NCBI RefSeq assembly: GCF_905475465.1
Contig: NC_062235.1
Coordinates: 1,126,001-1,190,000, forward strand
Direction: 5' to 3'
Length of the DNA: 64,000 bases
Source: Pieris napi
Taxonomy: Eukaryota > Arthropoda > Insecta > Lepidoptera > Pieridae
Part shown: one piece after another, positions 1-11,204 of the stretch
Layout of the letters: every line of letters starts with the position of its first letter
Numbering within the stretch: the stretch's first letter is position 1
Notes under the pieces: generated by a model
Databases searched by the model: none
Told to the model about the DNA's origin: nothing
The model's input: the letters and a program-made list of their open reading frames with translations, nothing else
Made by a program: the position numbers and the translations under genes

Positions 1-570
1 TAAATTACAACAAATATTTATTTGGATAAGTGAATGAATAATATGAGTTTTAAAAGCGGCTGTTCACTTTTTAGCAAAATGTTAGGCTATTAATAAATAT
101 TTAGATTACATTATGATTACACTGAGAAAATATGTAGACTGCTATGCTGATAACATGTACTTTGTACCTATTTCAACAGCATCACTGAAAATGACGTTTC
201 TGTGTGCAATTTCAATGTAGCTCTCATAACATCCGTAGGGTGAATAATGACCCTTTAAACGCCCGGCTCTAAAAGGCTATAGGCAATATTTTGCAGTCAG
301 GATCGTAAGCGCTATGTCAATTGTATATAAAAACTTTGCGCCTTGTAGAAAATATGCGCAATGATGCAATGAAAGCCCACTACAAGACAAGGAGCCACGA
401 TAAGATTCGACTGTAGTCAGTCTAATCAACAAAGTGTTTCCCTAATCCGAAACAAATGTGTATGAATCAACACAATAATTTCTCAAATTCATGTATGTTC
501 CTATTTTTTATTTTTAAGTGTATGTAACATGTGTAACGGAAAGTCAATTGATGTTATTTTTATACAGTGC
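1..570. other. AT-rich intergenic sequence
   Basis: No gene, RNA or recognisable repeat seen here. A short stretch near 300-420 is more GC-balanced and contains no open frame worth reporting. Confidence 0.4.
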
Positions 571-1075
571 TAGCTGCCCCCGCAAACTTTTTTCGCCTTA
601 ATATGATTTTTTTACTTAGCCTACCTTTTTAGTAGCTACATACCAACATTTTGCTATGCTGTTCCAGACTATTCGTTTTTCCTTAATATTTTTTTCTTTT
701 TGATAGATACGATTGAATTTGAACTTTGTGCAGTAATAATAAAGTATAAATTGAGTCTTTGACATAAGGAACACACCTACATTGCTTAGAAAACAGTGAG
801 TGCTTGTAATTTAATATGAACTTTATTGAATAGGAATAAAGTTCTAATTGACTCTACGTCATGTTAATTAGAAAACGTTTGTATGGGAAAAAGAAAAGGA
901 CTGTTTTTAGGGTTTTTCCCGAAAATCATTCGAATTTCTATCGCCATGAAAACCATCCTTGGACTTTAACGAACGTTTAAAAAAAAAGAATTGGTAAAAT
1001 TGGTCCAGCTGTTGTTGAGTTTTTCGTTTACCAACACATTTTGCAATTCATTTTTATATTATAGATTTCTATAAG
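571..1075 (+). repeat. Degenerate interspersed repeat, family A
   Basis: Begins with a tagctgc/tagctgacc-type start. It carries the same internal blocks as other copies in this window (ttacttagcctacctttttagta, cattttgctat, a ggttttt block near 910). Copies of family A also lie at 4511, 14425, 22339, 24079 (reverse), 57343 and 62834. The shape (fixed start, AT-rich body, end in ttatatatta) resembles non-LTR or Helitron-like debris in Lepidoptera, but I cannot fix the class by eye. Confidence 0.55.
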
Positions 1076-1288
1076 TACATATATATGTTAACAGTATATG
1101 AATAAAAAAAACAATTATTAATGCTCCACTATACAAGTATTTATTTCAAAACTGTTAAATCACAAATTCCATTTTGAATAGCAATAGTCAATAGTTGCAA
1201 CTACAATATTAAAAGTGCGAATTTCTATATAAAAGTCTAACAAAGAAAGAAGTTCGCATTTTTTAATGTCATCCCATAATAATCATCA

Positions 1289-2450
1289 TTAATTGTCCTT
1301 CAACAACCCGGCAATTTTATCTTTAAATTTTCTCTCAGGATCATATTTCGCCTGGAGTTCAGCCGCTAATGCTGTTTTTTTCTCGAATAGTACAGTGATA
1401 AATTTTCGGAGTTTCTTTTTTTGAATTTCTGTACATTTTCCGCAAGCCGTAGCGATCACTTCCGGTAGCATTTCTGAAAAAAAATTGTTTGTCTTAACGG
1501 ACGTAACGCTGATGTAGAATATTATTATATCTCAGAAAAGTGCGTATCAATTCTTATAAGGCCGGCAACGCACTCGCGAGCGTTGGCATTGAGAGTGACT
1601 ACGGGCGGTGATAACACAACATCAGGAGAGCCTGCCAGCCTGCCTGTTCTATAAAAAAATGAACTGCCTTAGGGTAGTGGCTTCAAATCCCACTTCACCA
1701 ATGAAATTATAATTAAAGCGTGTACTATTTATGTATGTCTGAGGATAAAATTTAAAAGGAAACTTAGCGCTATACATAATATAACATAAGGGGATATAGT
1801 TCGCGCTTAATTTCATTTCTGAATCTCAGTTGTAGCGACAATCAACAACTTAGCGACGGTAACAGGAGCTTAAATATTGGGATTATGGAATCTTCATGGA
1901 AGACCGGGTAGGAGTGTTGTTGCTAATTTCCGATCTTCGCAATATTTGATATTTTTGTTTATCGTTCTTTTTTTATGTACTAGAATGACGAACATCGTAT
2001 CATCATCCTATCATAGACCAAAGTGATCGGATCTCTACCGCAAACACAAATTCTTGAAGGCGTCTACAAATATATGACAACCAATTAATTATTTCTAAAA
2101 TGGCATTAAATATTGCCCAGCTATTTCCAGGAAAATTCAATTGTCGTTTTTAGTATTTTTCTTATCTTATCATTTATGTGTCCCACCGTTTAAATCTACC
2201 CTAAACTTTCACAAATATTTCAAGATTTGCCATTAAATGATTATTTTTAAGAAATATAAGTCTAAAGAATAGATACCTCGATAATCCTGCGCATACTCCC
2301 TGTCACAAGGACCCTTGTCAAGAAAACAATTGATGTAGGCAAGAAATACAGCATCGTCGTTATTTTATCCACATCCACGCTGTCATATTTCTCGTCATAG
2401 CCAAATATTCCCGGAGATAACATCAGGAAGGATATGATAAAAAGAAACAT
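1289..2450 (-). pseudogene. CSP: CSP-1: chemosensory protein gene with a frameshift in exon 1
   Basis: Two exons on the minus strand. Exon 1 runs 2450-2277: a 17-residue signal peptide (MFLFIISFLMLSPGIFG), then YDEKYDSVDVD. From about 2365 the CSP reading continues only in another frame, starting NNDDAVFLAYINC and reaching the second cysteine of CFLDKGPC. Compared with relatives about 7 nt are missing between VDVD and NDDAV. The donor is CGAG|GTATCT and the acceptor tttttcag|AA. Exon 2 is 1473-1289: MLPEVIATACGKC, then KYDPERKF and a stop. The intron is phase 1, as in the other CSPs. An ATTAAA signal lies at 1262-1267 on the minus strand. The spacer between cysteines 2 and 3 is 19 residues rather than the usual 18. 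Everything except the frame break looks intact (splice sites, cysteines, signal peptide), so this is either a young pseudogene or a sequencing/assembly indel. A cag acceptor directly precedes the ATG, suggesting a further non-coding exon upstream. Confidence 0.8.
1545..1668 (+). repeat. LINE 3' end fragment in the CSP-1 intron (family B, Jockey-like)
   Basis: Contains the ggccggcaacgcactcgcgag block, then a gggcggtgata..catcaggagagcctgcc tail and an A-run. In better preserved copies (30155, 48305) the same block encodes the end of a Jockey-type reverse transcriptase (FKKRAYQFLKGRQRTREP). This is a 5'-truncated copy. Confidence 0.6.
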
Positions 2451-2569
2451 CTGAAAATCACGTTTAATTCACACTTTATATAGCTGATAGATATTAAGTT
2501 ACTGTATTTCTTTTTTGTGAATTAATCAGCCATGGCCATGGGGTTCAAGTACACAGGCGCTAATTAAAG

Positions 2570-2800
2570 ATTTAAGTTAGCGCCTGGTAGATAGTACCGG
2601 TAACCCCAGAGCTGGTGCTTTTCAATGAATAAGTATCGCAATACAGTGAGGAAATGCTGCCAGCGTTAAAGGTACACTGCCACAGGGACCAAACGTTATA
2701 AATTTGTTTTTATTTTTTTTTTATTATTACCAGATATGTACTTAGGTTAAGAAAATTGTAAATACTGTATATTTGATTGTTATATTTAGGTTATAGAAAA
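2570..2800 (+). repeat. Interspersed repeat, family G
   Basis: gcgcctggtagatagtaccggt..agtatcgcaa..gccagcgttaaaggtacactgcc..ttaagaaaattgtaaatactgtatattt. Clearly the same element recurs at 37575-37750 (+) and 43445-43610 (-), with a fragment at 35770-35830. Probably the 3' part of a retroelement. Confidence 0.6.
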
Positions 2801-3383
2801 ACGATAATTTAAAAAAAAATAAAATAAAATGTATTTATTCATTACAAGTAGTTAATAAGCATTTCATTACTTTAAATTAATTTAATCTAATTGAATATAA
2901 ATAAATTCAATGTATACTCGTATTAACGGAAGTCACAATAGACCATGCTGTCCACCACGTGTGAATGCTAGGTAAGTATAAGTATAAGAAGAATAAGAAG
3001 TTATACTAACCGATACTGAACGGTGAAAAATCATGACATAAAGTATATTTTAGTTAATTAAATATTAAAGCTTTGAATTTATTACGATGATATAATTATT
3101 TATTTTACCCTATAATGATGTTAGTTTTAATCAATAACTTTGCGGATTTGAATTTCACATTTTCGCAGCTAACTTCATGACTAAGCTACACTTAGATTAT
3201 TATAGAATGTAATTAACTATTATAAATAGAAATTATAATAAAATTATTTATTTATATGTATTCCATCTTTTGCTATTGTTTTTGTTTTATATAATTTATG
3301 TTAGCAGTAGGAATACGAAATAAATAAATAATAACTTTATGAAAATAGTTTTGGTTTGATTACTTACATTGGTGACTTTTAGA

Positions 3384-4268
3384 TTAGCGGCCTTCACACG
3401 TACAGTTCGAACCGTAGGAAACAGCCCGCGCCATTCCGATCTGCCGTCCAATCCGTCCGTGTAGACGCGACAAGCGCGTGGTGGTTTGACAGTTCGATGC
3501 GGCGCATTGGTGTGTTCGAACGTTTGTACAGTTGTATGCGGGTACCTCGTGTGGATGACAATTATTTCAAAATGGCAGTTTGGAGCGTGGAAGCAGTGAC
3601 AGGTTTTATAAATATCGGGAACATCCATGTTTATGGCAAGTTAAAAATAAGTCGGCTTATACAAACCGTAATTTAAATCTTCAAATGAACGTCCAGTTGC
3701 CAGATATCTTAATGTTGCGGAAAGACGTTCTTCTGGTGTTATGCATTTTCTCATAACTGTATCTTGCTTAGTAATTCTGTGACGGATAAGTTCCAATAAG
3801 CAATCAAAATTATCGCCGTCCATCCTTAGGTAATTTTTAAAATCTTCTGGATAGTTTTCTCGTATTTCTTTTAACATGGGTAAATGTCCAAATTTTCGTC
3901 TATATTTCTTAACCCATACACGTCTCCTTTTTAGATTATTAAAACCAACCACGAAACCAGCTAACGCGATCACTAGACGTGTATCCATTTCTACTGTACC
4001 GGTTAAAACTGAAAGAAAACTTTTAAAATTGGTCGACATTCCACGCGCCATTCCATACTGCGATCTAAACTCTCGAAAAGCATTACGTACAGTTTTATCT
4101 GCAGGAAAGCGAAATAGACAGTTTGAACCGCAGTTCAAACTGTTATTACAATTTAAGCGTAAAGTAGAAGCACAGATCTGCGCGCGGTCTAGTCTGCACA
4201 GATTTATCTGCAGATTGGTGCGCAGTTCCAGAAATGCCATTCCGAACTGCACGTGTGAAGGCCGCTAA
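3384..4268. mobile_element. Non-autonomous PIF/Harbinger element with inverted termini
   Basis: The two ends are inverted copies of one sequence: gcggccttcacacgtacagtt at the left (from 3387) and aactgcacgtgtgaaggccgc at the right (to 4265). They are flanked by TTA (3384-3386) and TAA (4266-4268), which fits the 3-bp TWA target preference of PIF/Harbinger elements. The interior holds a fragment of Harbinger-type transposase on the minus strand. At 885 bp it is too short for a full element, which normally encodes a roughly 400-residue DDE transposase plus a Myb-like protein. Confidence 0.75.
3641..4252 (-). pseudogene. N-terminal fragment of a Harbinger transposase
   Basis: Open frame inside the inverted-repeat element. 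Residues about 105-198 match the N-terminal helical part of Harbinger/HARBI1-like nucleases: RRVWVKKYRRK, then FKNYLRMDGDNFDCLLELI, then TPEERLSATLRYLATGRSF. The frame stops soon after, so the DDE catalytic domain is absent. The first third of the frame is read through the terminal repeat and subterminal sequence and is unlikely to be natural; the methionine starting MSTNFKSF is a more plausible start. Non-functional as a transposase. Such internal deletions are usual for elements mobilised in trans. Confidence 0.7.
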
Positions 4269-4510
4269 TGACTTGTCACTGAAACTTATGGGAAGTGACT
4301 ACAATGTTTCGAATTTATACTAAAAACCGTGGAAACACAATTATTATCTTTATCTATGTCCGGGCTAAATTTTTCAATCTATAATATTGTATACATTACC
4401 TTTTATTATAATCCACTTATGTTATCTATAATTAAGATAAATAATTTACCGTTTGGAAACACATTGTGCGTAGTTTTAATATTTATGTACTTTTATTTTA
4501 CAAAATAAAG

Positions 4511-4940
4511 TAGCTGACCTCGCAAACTTCAGTTCTCCTTAATGTGATTTTACTTAGCCTACCTTTTTAGTACATACCAACATGGAACATTTTGCTATAC
4601 CCCAGAGACTTCGGTTTTCCGGAATGAAAACTTTTTAGGTTTTTCTCTGTATAAACCTCTGAGTTCAAGTCATAAGTTTTAAATTAAAAAATTAAAATTA
4701 GGGGTTGATCGTAGAGGGGTGAAAATTAGGCGTTGTATGTATTTTTATATGTTGTATCATAAAAAAATATAAAAAAAAACATAAAATAAAAATAAAAATT
4801 TTGGCGTGGACACCCTTTATCACTTAGGGGTTTGGAAGATAGATAGTACCCGATTTTCAGACATACTGAATATGCATAAAAATTTCATCCTCATCCGCCT
4901 AAAGAAGTTTCACTTCACAAACAGGCGAGAAATCTAGTTA
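4511..4940 (+). repeat. Interspersed repeat, family A
   Basis: agctgacctcgcaaacttc start, ttacttagcctacctttttagtacata block, gatcgtagaggggtgaaaa block, and a degenerate 3' part near 4860. Same family as 14425-14880. Confidence 0.65.
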
Positions 4941-5320
4941 CGTAAAGTCTCTCAGGTGGTGGTCGAACTACTACAATTGTCAAAATGATTTTGACATACG
5001 GAGCCAGTCTCGACTGTGACCTAAGTCGTCCTACTTAAAAGAATAAAGGAACAGACAGTAATATGAATAATAGTCAGCGGACTTTAATATACAAAAATTT
5101 CGATTTTGAATATTATTCGAGTCCTTCAAGTTACAAAAGTTTTAAAGGCTGTCTACATCGGAGCGAACTTTCTAGTATCTGAGATTTTGCTCTTTTGCCG
5201 CAATTATTGTACAAACTTACTTTGAATTAGTAATTGCGTAATTATATAACCGGTACGTCTTTATCATCACAAAGGATTGCATTTTACACAATTATCTGCA
5301 TGGAGCATAATTATCGCTAG

Positions 5321-5328
5321 TATAAAAG
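5321..5328 (+). promoter_or_regulatory. TATA box of CSP-2
   Basis: TATAAAAG lies about 50 bp upstream of a strong donor (AAAG|GTGAGT, exon end 5377). This fits a short non-coding first exon, with the 5'-UTR intron ending at the tttgtttcag at 6391-6400, ten bases before the ATG. Confidence 0.6.
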
Positions 5329-5564
5329 TCTAATGGGGTTATAGTTATGTTTTAATTGTTGCGTCGATATAATAAAGGTGAGTCCTGTTTACTTTTAGTA
5401 TTCGTTTATACGTTACGTTATAACGTATATATATCTTAGATTGTATGGCGATTTTTTTGGGATATACACCGTCTAACATATTGCAACAAATCTCCGCTCA
5501 CTGAGAGTAATCATATATATATATATATGTGTTCTTTTCATTATGTTCTTGTAAAGGACGCTTT

Positions 5565-5872
5565 TGTTATGAAACAGGGGGCAAACGGGCAGGAGGCTCA
5601 GCTGATGATAAGTGATACCACCGCCCATGGACACCCACATTGCCAGAAGGCTTGCAAATACCTTTTATGAATTAGTACGGTCTTTTCTTGATGGACCCTA
5701 AGTCGAATTGGTTCGGAAATACTTCAGTGGGATCTGGCTCCACGTAGTGGTAGTGCGCGGCAAAAACTGTCTAACGAAACGCTCAGTTTTTTTAGCAATG
5801 TGAGGGTCGAAGGTATCAATTAACTTCAGGTGAGCCTCCTAGCCGGTTGCCTCCTTTTACATAAAAAAAGTT
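5565..5872. repeat. Two LINE 3' fragments head to head (family B)
   Basis: 5565-5790 reads in reverse (gcccatggacacccacattgccagaaggcttgc .. aagtcgaattggttcggaaatacttcagtggg). At about 5810-5872 a forward 3' tail follows (tatcaattaacttcaggtgagcctcc..ataaaaaaag). The two truncated Jockey-like copies meet in opposite orientation. Confidence 0.6.
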
Positions 5873-6409
5873 GTATGCCAAGTGCGACAACATTTAGACC
5901 ATGGAAGCTATAACAAGTGTTGATATGGGGAATTAATAAAACTATCTGTGAATAAAGTGTTCGACAAACAGCTTATCTTATTACATAATGTAAATTAACC
6001 TATGCATTATTGTGAAGTTTGTTTTAGAACTGCTGAGCAGTCCAGAGCAGTCTAATCATGTTCTATGACTCAAAGTTCGAAATAATTGCGTTCCCATATG
6101 TGGTTCTAAGTGGTCGATTTATCTCTATACAAAACCTCTTCAGATTTATTAATCTAAACCTTTAAAGAATTTCTAAAAATCTTTTGAGCATGGCCTACGA
6201 GATTACGGCGATGTTTAAGTCATTGCACCATTTTTATCAAATGGCGCTAATAATACCTTATAAGCATAATGAGCGAAGCTAGTGATTTATGATTCCATAG
6301 TTTTAAATGTCTTTAGAAAAACTGATATTCTGATATATTAAAAATGAATAACAGAATTAAAAACTTACTTTCAATTAATGCTAATATATTTTTGTTTCAG
6401 TTCCTTACA

Positions 6410-8270
6410 ATGACAAAAATAGGACTATTAATACTTATTTCGTGTATAGCATGTATTGCTATTATAAACAGTAAGGAGATAAAGAGTATAGAAGATTTAG
6501 ACTTAGTAAATTTGCTTAAAAATGAAAAGGAGAGGAAACGTGTTTTTGCTTGTTTAATGGAACAGGCGCCGTGCGGTGATATGCAACAGTTTAAAGGTAA
6601 GAAAGATATTTATGAGACAATAAGCGTTTAATTGCCGAATATATTTTGAATCAATGGCGCTGGTTTCGGCTGTCACTGTCATTATATGTCACCGGGCTCG
6701 TTTGACAGCGTCAAAGTCAAATTCAGTCAAGATACTTGTAGTTGTTATTATGATACATTTGTTGGCATTTTTAGATCAACTAACGACTATTTGCTATCAA
6801 ATATTAAATATATAATATATATATAGTAATAGATTTTTATTTATTCCACATCATTATTCTATCTTAAGAGTAACGAGTAATTCGATAGAACGGCACAATA
6901 ATACCCACACCGATTATCCTACATAAAAACAATAAAAAAATATATTTATATACTAAATTCTTATAACTAACAATATAATAGCAAGCAACTAGCGTGAACT
7001 CAGCCAGTGTACAAACAAATAGGTCTACCTCAATAGAAATTCTGTTTATTATTTGTATTGCTCGCGTGAGTGGCGCTTCGCTAACGGCGGGCGTGGTACA
7101 TCCAAACATTTAGTTTTATGAACATTATTTCTAATGACCGAGCAATGGCGATAGCTGCCATTGTCATTATAATTAATTAAAATCAAAATCAAATTAGTTC
7201 AAAACCGTTAATACTAAGTTAACGACTATTCAAGGGTTAATGATAACAATAGATACATATTATTATTATTAAAAGTAATCAAAACTTTAAACCTTTGAAA
7301 TTAAAAGACAATTAGTATTAAAGAATCTTAGACACTCGTTCCTATGACTGCCGTTTGACTCTGTAGTCGATTCATGTACGGTTGTGGAACGAGTACACAA
7401 AATGTCTCGATTTTTTAATAACAAATTTGGACTGGTATAAATACCTGGTTAACCAGGTAGGATTGTTTTTTTAAAGTAGACTCTAATGTGGAATTATACT
7501 GATGATGCCAACAAACTAATCTATATGCAGGTCCTGTTTTTGTTAAAATTATGGTCGTGTTTTCTCGTTATTGTGCCTAGCTCTCTTTATCCGTCCACTT
7601 TCTCTGTCTTACCCTCTTTTCCTGTCAGTCGTCTTTGACACTCTTTTTCTCTATACCCTCTCCCCATCCACATTTATTAATTTTATAAATACAGCCACTA
7701 CTTTAAATTTAAAGCCGTCTTTGAATTTAAATACACATGGTATTTAAATGGTAATAAATTTAAAAAAATCATGAATTTACAATTCATAATAATATCAATT
7801 AATCTCGATTCTCGTCCATCTAACGATCTGATTCCTGATTATATTAAATAATAATAACGATAGATTGAAATATCTAGCTTTACTTAATAATAGCTTCAAT
7901 AATTCTCTTAAAGAAAAACTCAGAAGTTTAAATGGTTATTAAAAATACATAAATGTTTCATTACCTCCATTCGCAACGCCTGGACGAGAACAATTCATGA
8001 TTTAGAGATTTTCTTTAGTAATTATTTTCTAAAAACTAAGTTACTATTCTGTTTGACGCGACTTATTTATTGTTTGATCCACAAAGATTTACATTGGCAT
8101 TGGTGGCTAAAATATAACCTTTTATTTCAGAATCAATAACTCAAATGATAAAGACCAACTGCAACAACTGCTCACCGCGAGACATGGAAAGATATAATAT
8201 GTTCTCACAATTGTTGGCTATAGCATATCCGGACAAATTAAAATCTCTCAAGGAAAAGTATCAAGGATGA
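6410..8270 (+). CDS. CSP: CSP-2: divergent chemosensory protein
   Basis: Exon 1 6410-6596, exon 2 8131-8270, giving 108 residues. The donor is AAAG|GTAAGA and the acceptor tttatttcag|AA; the intron is phase 1 at the family position. The start follows a 5'-UTR acceptor (6391-6400) and begins a signal peptide (MTKIGLLILISCIACIAII). Four cysteines are present (CLMEQAPC, x17, CNNC), so the second spacer is one residue short. The N-terminal YTDKYDN block found in the neighbours is replaced by an acidic IEDLDLVNLL, the tryptophan of helix 5 is absent, and the protein ends early at LKEKYQG. AATAAA follows at 8283-8288. It is a real, spliceable member but the most divergent in this cluster, so ligand-binding behaviour cannot be assumed from the others. 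Confidence 0.85.
6597..8130 (+). other. CSP-2 intron
   Basis: 1534 bp, AT-rich. No nested gene seen; the antisense frame near 6864-7109 has no recognisable content. Confidence 0.6.
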
Positions 8271-8454
8271 CGATGAAAAGAAAATAAAGCATTCATTTGT
8301 TTTTATTTTATTTTTTACATCTTATTTTATTAACAATGGACATCAATCTGGCTGGTGGTTCAAACCCCCCAAACCCCCAAAGGGATTTTTACGTGTGCAA
8401 CATAATACTGAGCGTCTTTTAAGGCAATTTCTGCCTTAAAAGGGAATTTTTATG

Positions 8455-8652
8455 CTTTTTCCACTATGTGGAACCAGCTGCCAACTGAAGCATTTAAGAA
8501 CCAATTCGACTTAGTGTCATTAAGAAAAGAGCGTACCAATTCTTAAAAGGCCGGCAACGCACTTGCGAGTATTAAGATTGTCCGTTAGCGGCGGTATCAC
8601 TTAACATCAGGTGAGCCTCTTGCCCATTTGCGTCGTTTATATAAAAAAAAAT
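8455..8652 (+). repeat. LINE 3' fragment (family B, Jockey-like)
   Basis: Degraded reverse-transcriptase C-terminus is readable: TMWNQLPTEAFKNQFDL, then the ggccggcaacgcacttgcgag block, the cggtatcacttaacatcaggtgagcc tail and an A-run at 8643-8652. Confidence 0.7.
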
Positions 8653-8654
8653 GC

Positions 8655-8860
8655 GTGCGTACAAAGTACACATGTCAGAAGTGAAACTTCTTTGGCAAAC
8701 TAATTTTTAACTTGTTCATATTTATAAAAATCTAAAACTTTAGATTTTCGAGACTTAGAGGGTGGGAAAAAGGAAGATATGTTAGGAATTTAATTGTCAT
8801 TAAAATATTAAAATTTAAAAGTTCGAAAATTCATACAAATTTATTACAACAATTAAAGAG
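8655..8860 (+). repeat. Interspersed repeat, family H
   Basis: gtacaaagtacacatgtcagaagtgaaacttctttgg followed by an AT-rich body with ggaagatatgttaggaatttaattgtcatt. The same sequence occurs in the opposite orientation at about 40090-40345. Probably a MITE; its ends are not resolved. Confidence 0.5.
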
Positions 8861-9044
8861 TACGTGGTACTCTTCCCACTCCTTGATAATTAAATTGCCG
8901 GACCGATACCCGATTAAATCACTTTGTGTCATCCAAAACGATATTCAGAGTATACTATGCAGGAACTAGTTAATAGTTATGTCTACTACTTTCTCCTAAT
9001 TTTTCCACTTCTGTCACCCCACTACCCCGATTATATACTTAAAG

Positions 9045-9340
9045 ATATCACGTGGAACATAATCTAATGGTTGCAGCTCCTTACAAACATCTTGTAAAAC
9101 AAAAAACTTGGCGATTAAAAAGAGTGGCGGAGAGTTTAGCCAGTTCCTTTCTTCTGTTCTACGCCCTTGATTCGAGGACTGGCAGTAAATGTACAATTAG
9201 AAGCATTTATTAAGTATTTCTTCATTGACGTTTATAAGTTTACATCGTGTTACCTATATATGATTAAATGGTATTTTCCTTTTTATACTTGAGGCTAAGG
9301 GCCACAAAGGGCTGTATAGCCATTGATGATGATGACGTAC
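9045..9340 (+). repeat. LINE 3'-UTR fragments (family C)
   Basis: gtggaacataatctaatggttgcagctcc .. acttggcgattaaaaagagtggcggagagttt .. ttctacgcccttgattcgaggactggcagtaaatg. The same module is at 58450-58618 (+) and 38825-39045 (-). It is followed at 9290-9340 by a gggccacaaagggctgtatagcc..gatgatgatga tail of another element. Confidence 0.6.
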
Positions 9341-9884
9341 CTAGAAAAATGATATTGGACTTATTAACTATTTAAACTTATAAATAAACATTAGTTGATT
9401 TCTTACTCCATTAACAGAACAGTAATAAATAAGAATGCTAAATATTGTACTTAGATTTCTAGAACACAAAGAGCATCATTTTACTATTTTTTTATGAAAT
9501 TATCTTTCTTTTCCTGTTATTGCATTCCCGATAAAACCATGCACCTTATAAACACGTTGAAGATACTTAAAGAAGTTATAAACTAGATTACTTGTTTGGA
9601 ACTTTTTACACATATAGAACCTTTTTTATTCCTCAACTCGAAAACACGGCGCCAATAATATTGAGAGCAACTCTACCTGCGTAAAATGCGCTTAGTCACA
9701 GATACTTTCTTCGAATCCGAGCATGTCATATGCCGTTACATTGACCTCTTGAGCCTTCCTTGGGTCTTAGACAAGTTGCTTTTATTATATTTGACATGGT
9801 CGACGTTTTCTTACTGATCAAATTGTATTCATATTTGTTTAGCACTCTTTGTATAAAGGTGAAACGAAAATATAAGGATTTAGA

Positions 9885-10023
9885 TATATAAAAGAGCGTA
9901 TCAATTCTTAAAAGGCCGGCAACGGACTTCCACTTCTTTCTGGCAACGTGAGAGTTCATGGGCGGTGGTACCACTTAACATCGGATGAGCTTCCTGCTAG
10001 TTTGCCTCCTGTTACATAAAAAA
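9885..10023 (+). repeat. LINE 3' fragment (family B)
   Basis: aagagcgtatcaattcttaaaaggccggcaacgg .. gggcggtggtaccacttaacatcgg .. gttacataaaaaaaa. Truncated 3' end with an A-rich tail. Confidence 0.7.
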
Positions 10024-11200
10024 AATGAATATTATAAGAGAAATAATTGTTTAGTAATTTCTTTTCCCACACTGAAATGCAAAAATTTCCTGGATTTTTT
10101 ATGATAGATTGTTGCAATTATTTGTAGGTTTGTTTTATTGTACTTGTAGGACAATGGGCGAATCGTGAATTTGTGGGGGACCCACACGCGTAAAATACGT
10201 CGATCGAAAACAAGCGACGGAGAATTCCCCGTTTCGTTCGATAGATGCGAATTTCACATGGGTTGATTGATCTAAGGGATATATTTTTTAATTCAAAATA
10301 TCGCCTATTGTTTTAGTGGGTACTTGGGGCAATTATTTACACGGGGCCCTGGGCTGCAGCCCAAAAACCCCTTAAGATCCGACCCTTGTTAGGACAACGT
10401 TTTCATATACCTTTCATATAGGCATATATCTAAGAAAGATTACAGCTCTTTCCAATCTAAAAAAAGATCCTAAAATTAATTGATATTTTTCCATTACACA
10501 ATGCAGACGTTAGTTTATTAGCATACTGAATTTAAAGTATGGATTTATGGATCAATAGTTAGCACGCAATGGGCCTGTTTAAACGGAGACTCATATTTTG
10601 ACACGCAGTTTTTCACTTGCAAGTTGCTAATTAGCTGCTTACATAAGTAATGTATAAGATTTGAATTAATAAAGCGTGACGATTTACCTAATCGGGTTTA
10701 TTCAATAACAGATATCAATGTATACAAAACCTGGTAAATAATTGTTACATTTTTCTTTCATCTGTAGTTTGTTTTACGTTGGTAAGACAGTTATATGTTG
10801 ATCTTATTTCAACTAAAAAAATTCTTAAGGTTCATGACTCATAGCATAGTCATAGTAATTAGGTAGTTCATCGATGTACTTTATTAAGACTATATTTTAG
10901 CATTTTATTTATTTAAGATAATAAGATACCATTACAGATTACTCCAATGCGGTAACTATTTACATATACATCACATACAAAACAATATATTATATATAGA
11001 AAAAATCAACACAACGATAAATAGTAATAGATTACAATATTTACAAAATACTATTTCTTAAAGTATAGGAACAGACATAAAGCAGACCTTTGACAGTTCA
11101 TTCAACGAATAATTAAAAACTTCAGTTATTCTATGCAATTCATTAATTATCTCCATACATTGTGTCATGTGTGCCCTTTTCGAGAGATATCTTTTCGCTG
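10024..11200. other. AT-rich intergenic region
   Basis: No gene seen. 10140-10380 is unusually GC-rich with C/G runs and reads like old repeat. 10920-11060 resembles 23045-23135 (acaaaataagctatatactt..tagattaaaatatttacaaa) and is probably a shared repeat. Confidence 0.35.
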
Positions 11201-11204
11201 AGGG

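Noticed and set aside
3296..3628. 110-codon minus-strand open frame
   Set aside because: It lies across the left end of the Harbinger element and runs through its terminal repeat; no recognisable protein content.
3876..4268. 130-codon plus-strand open frame
   Set aside because: Antisense shadow of the Harbinger transposase fragment.
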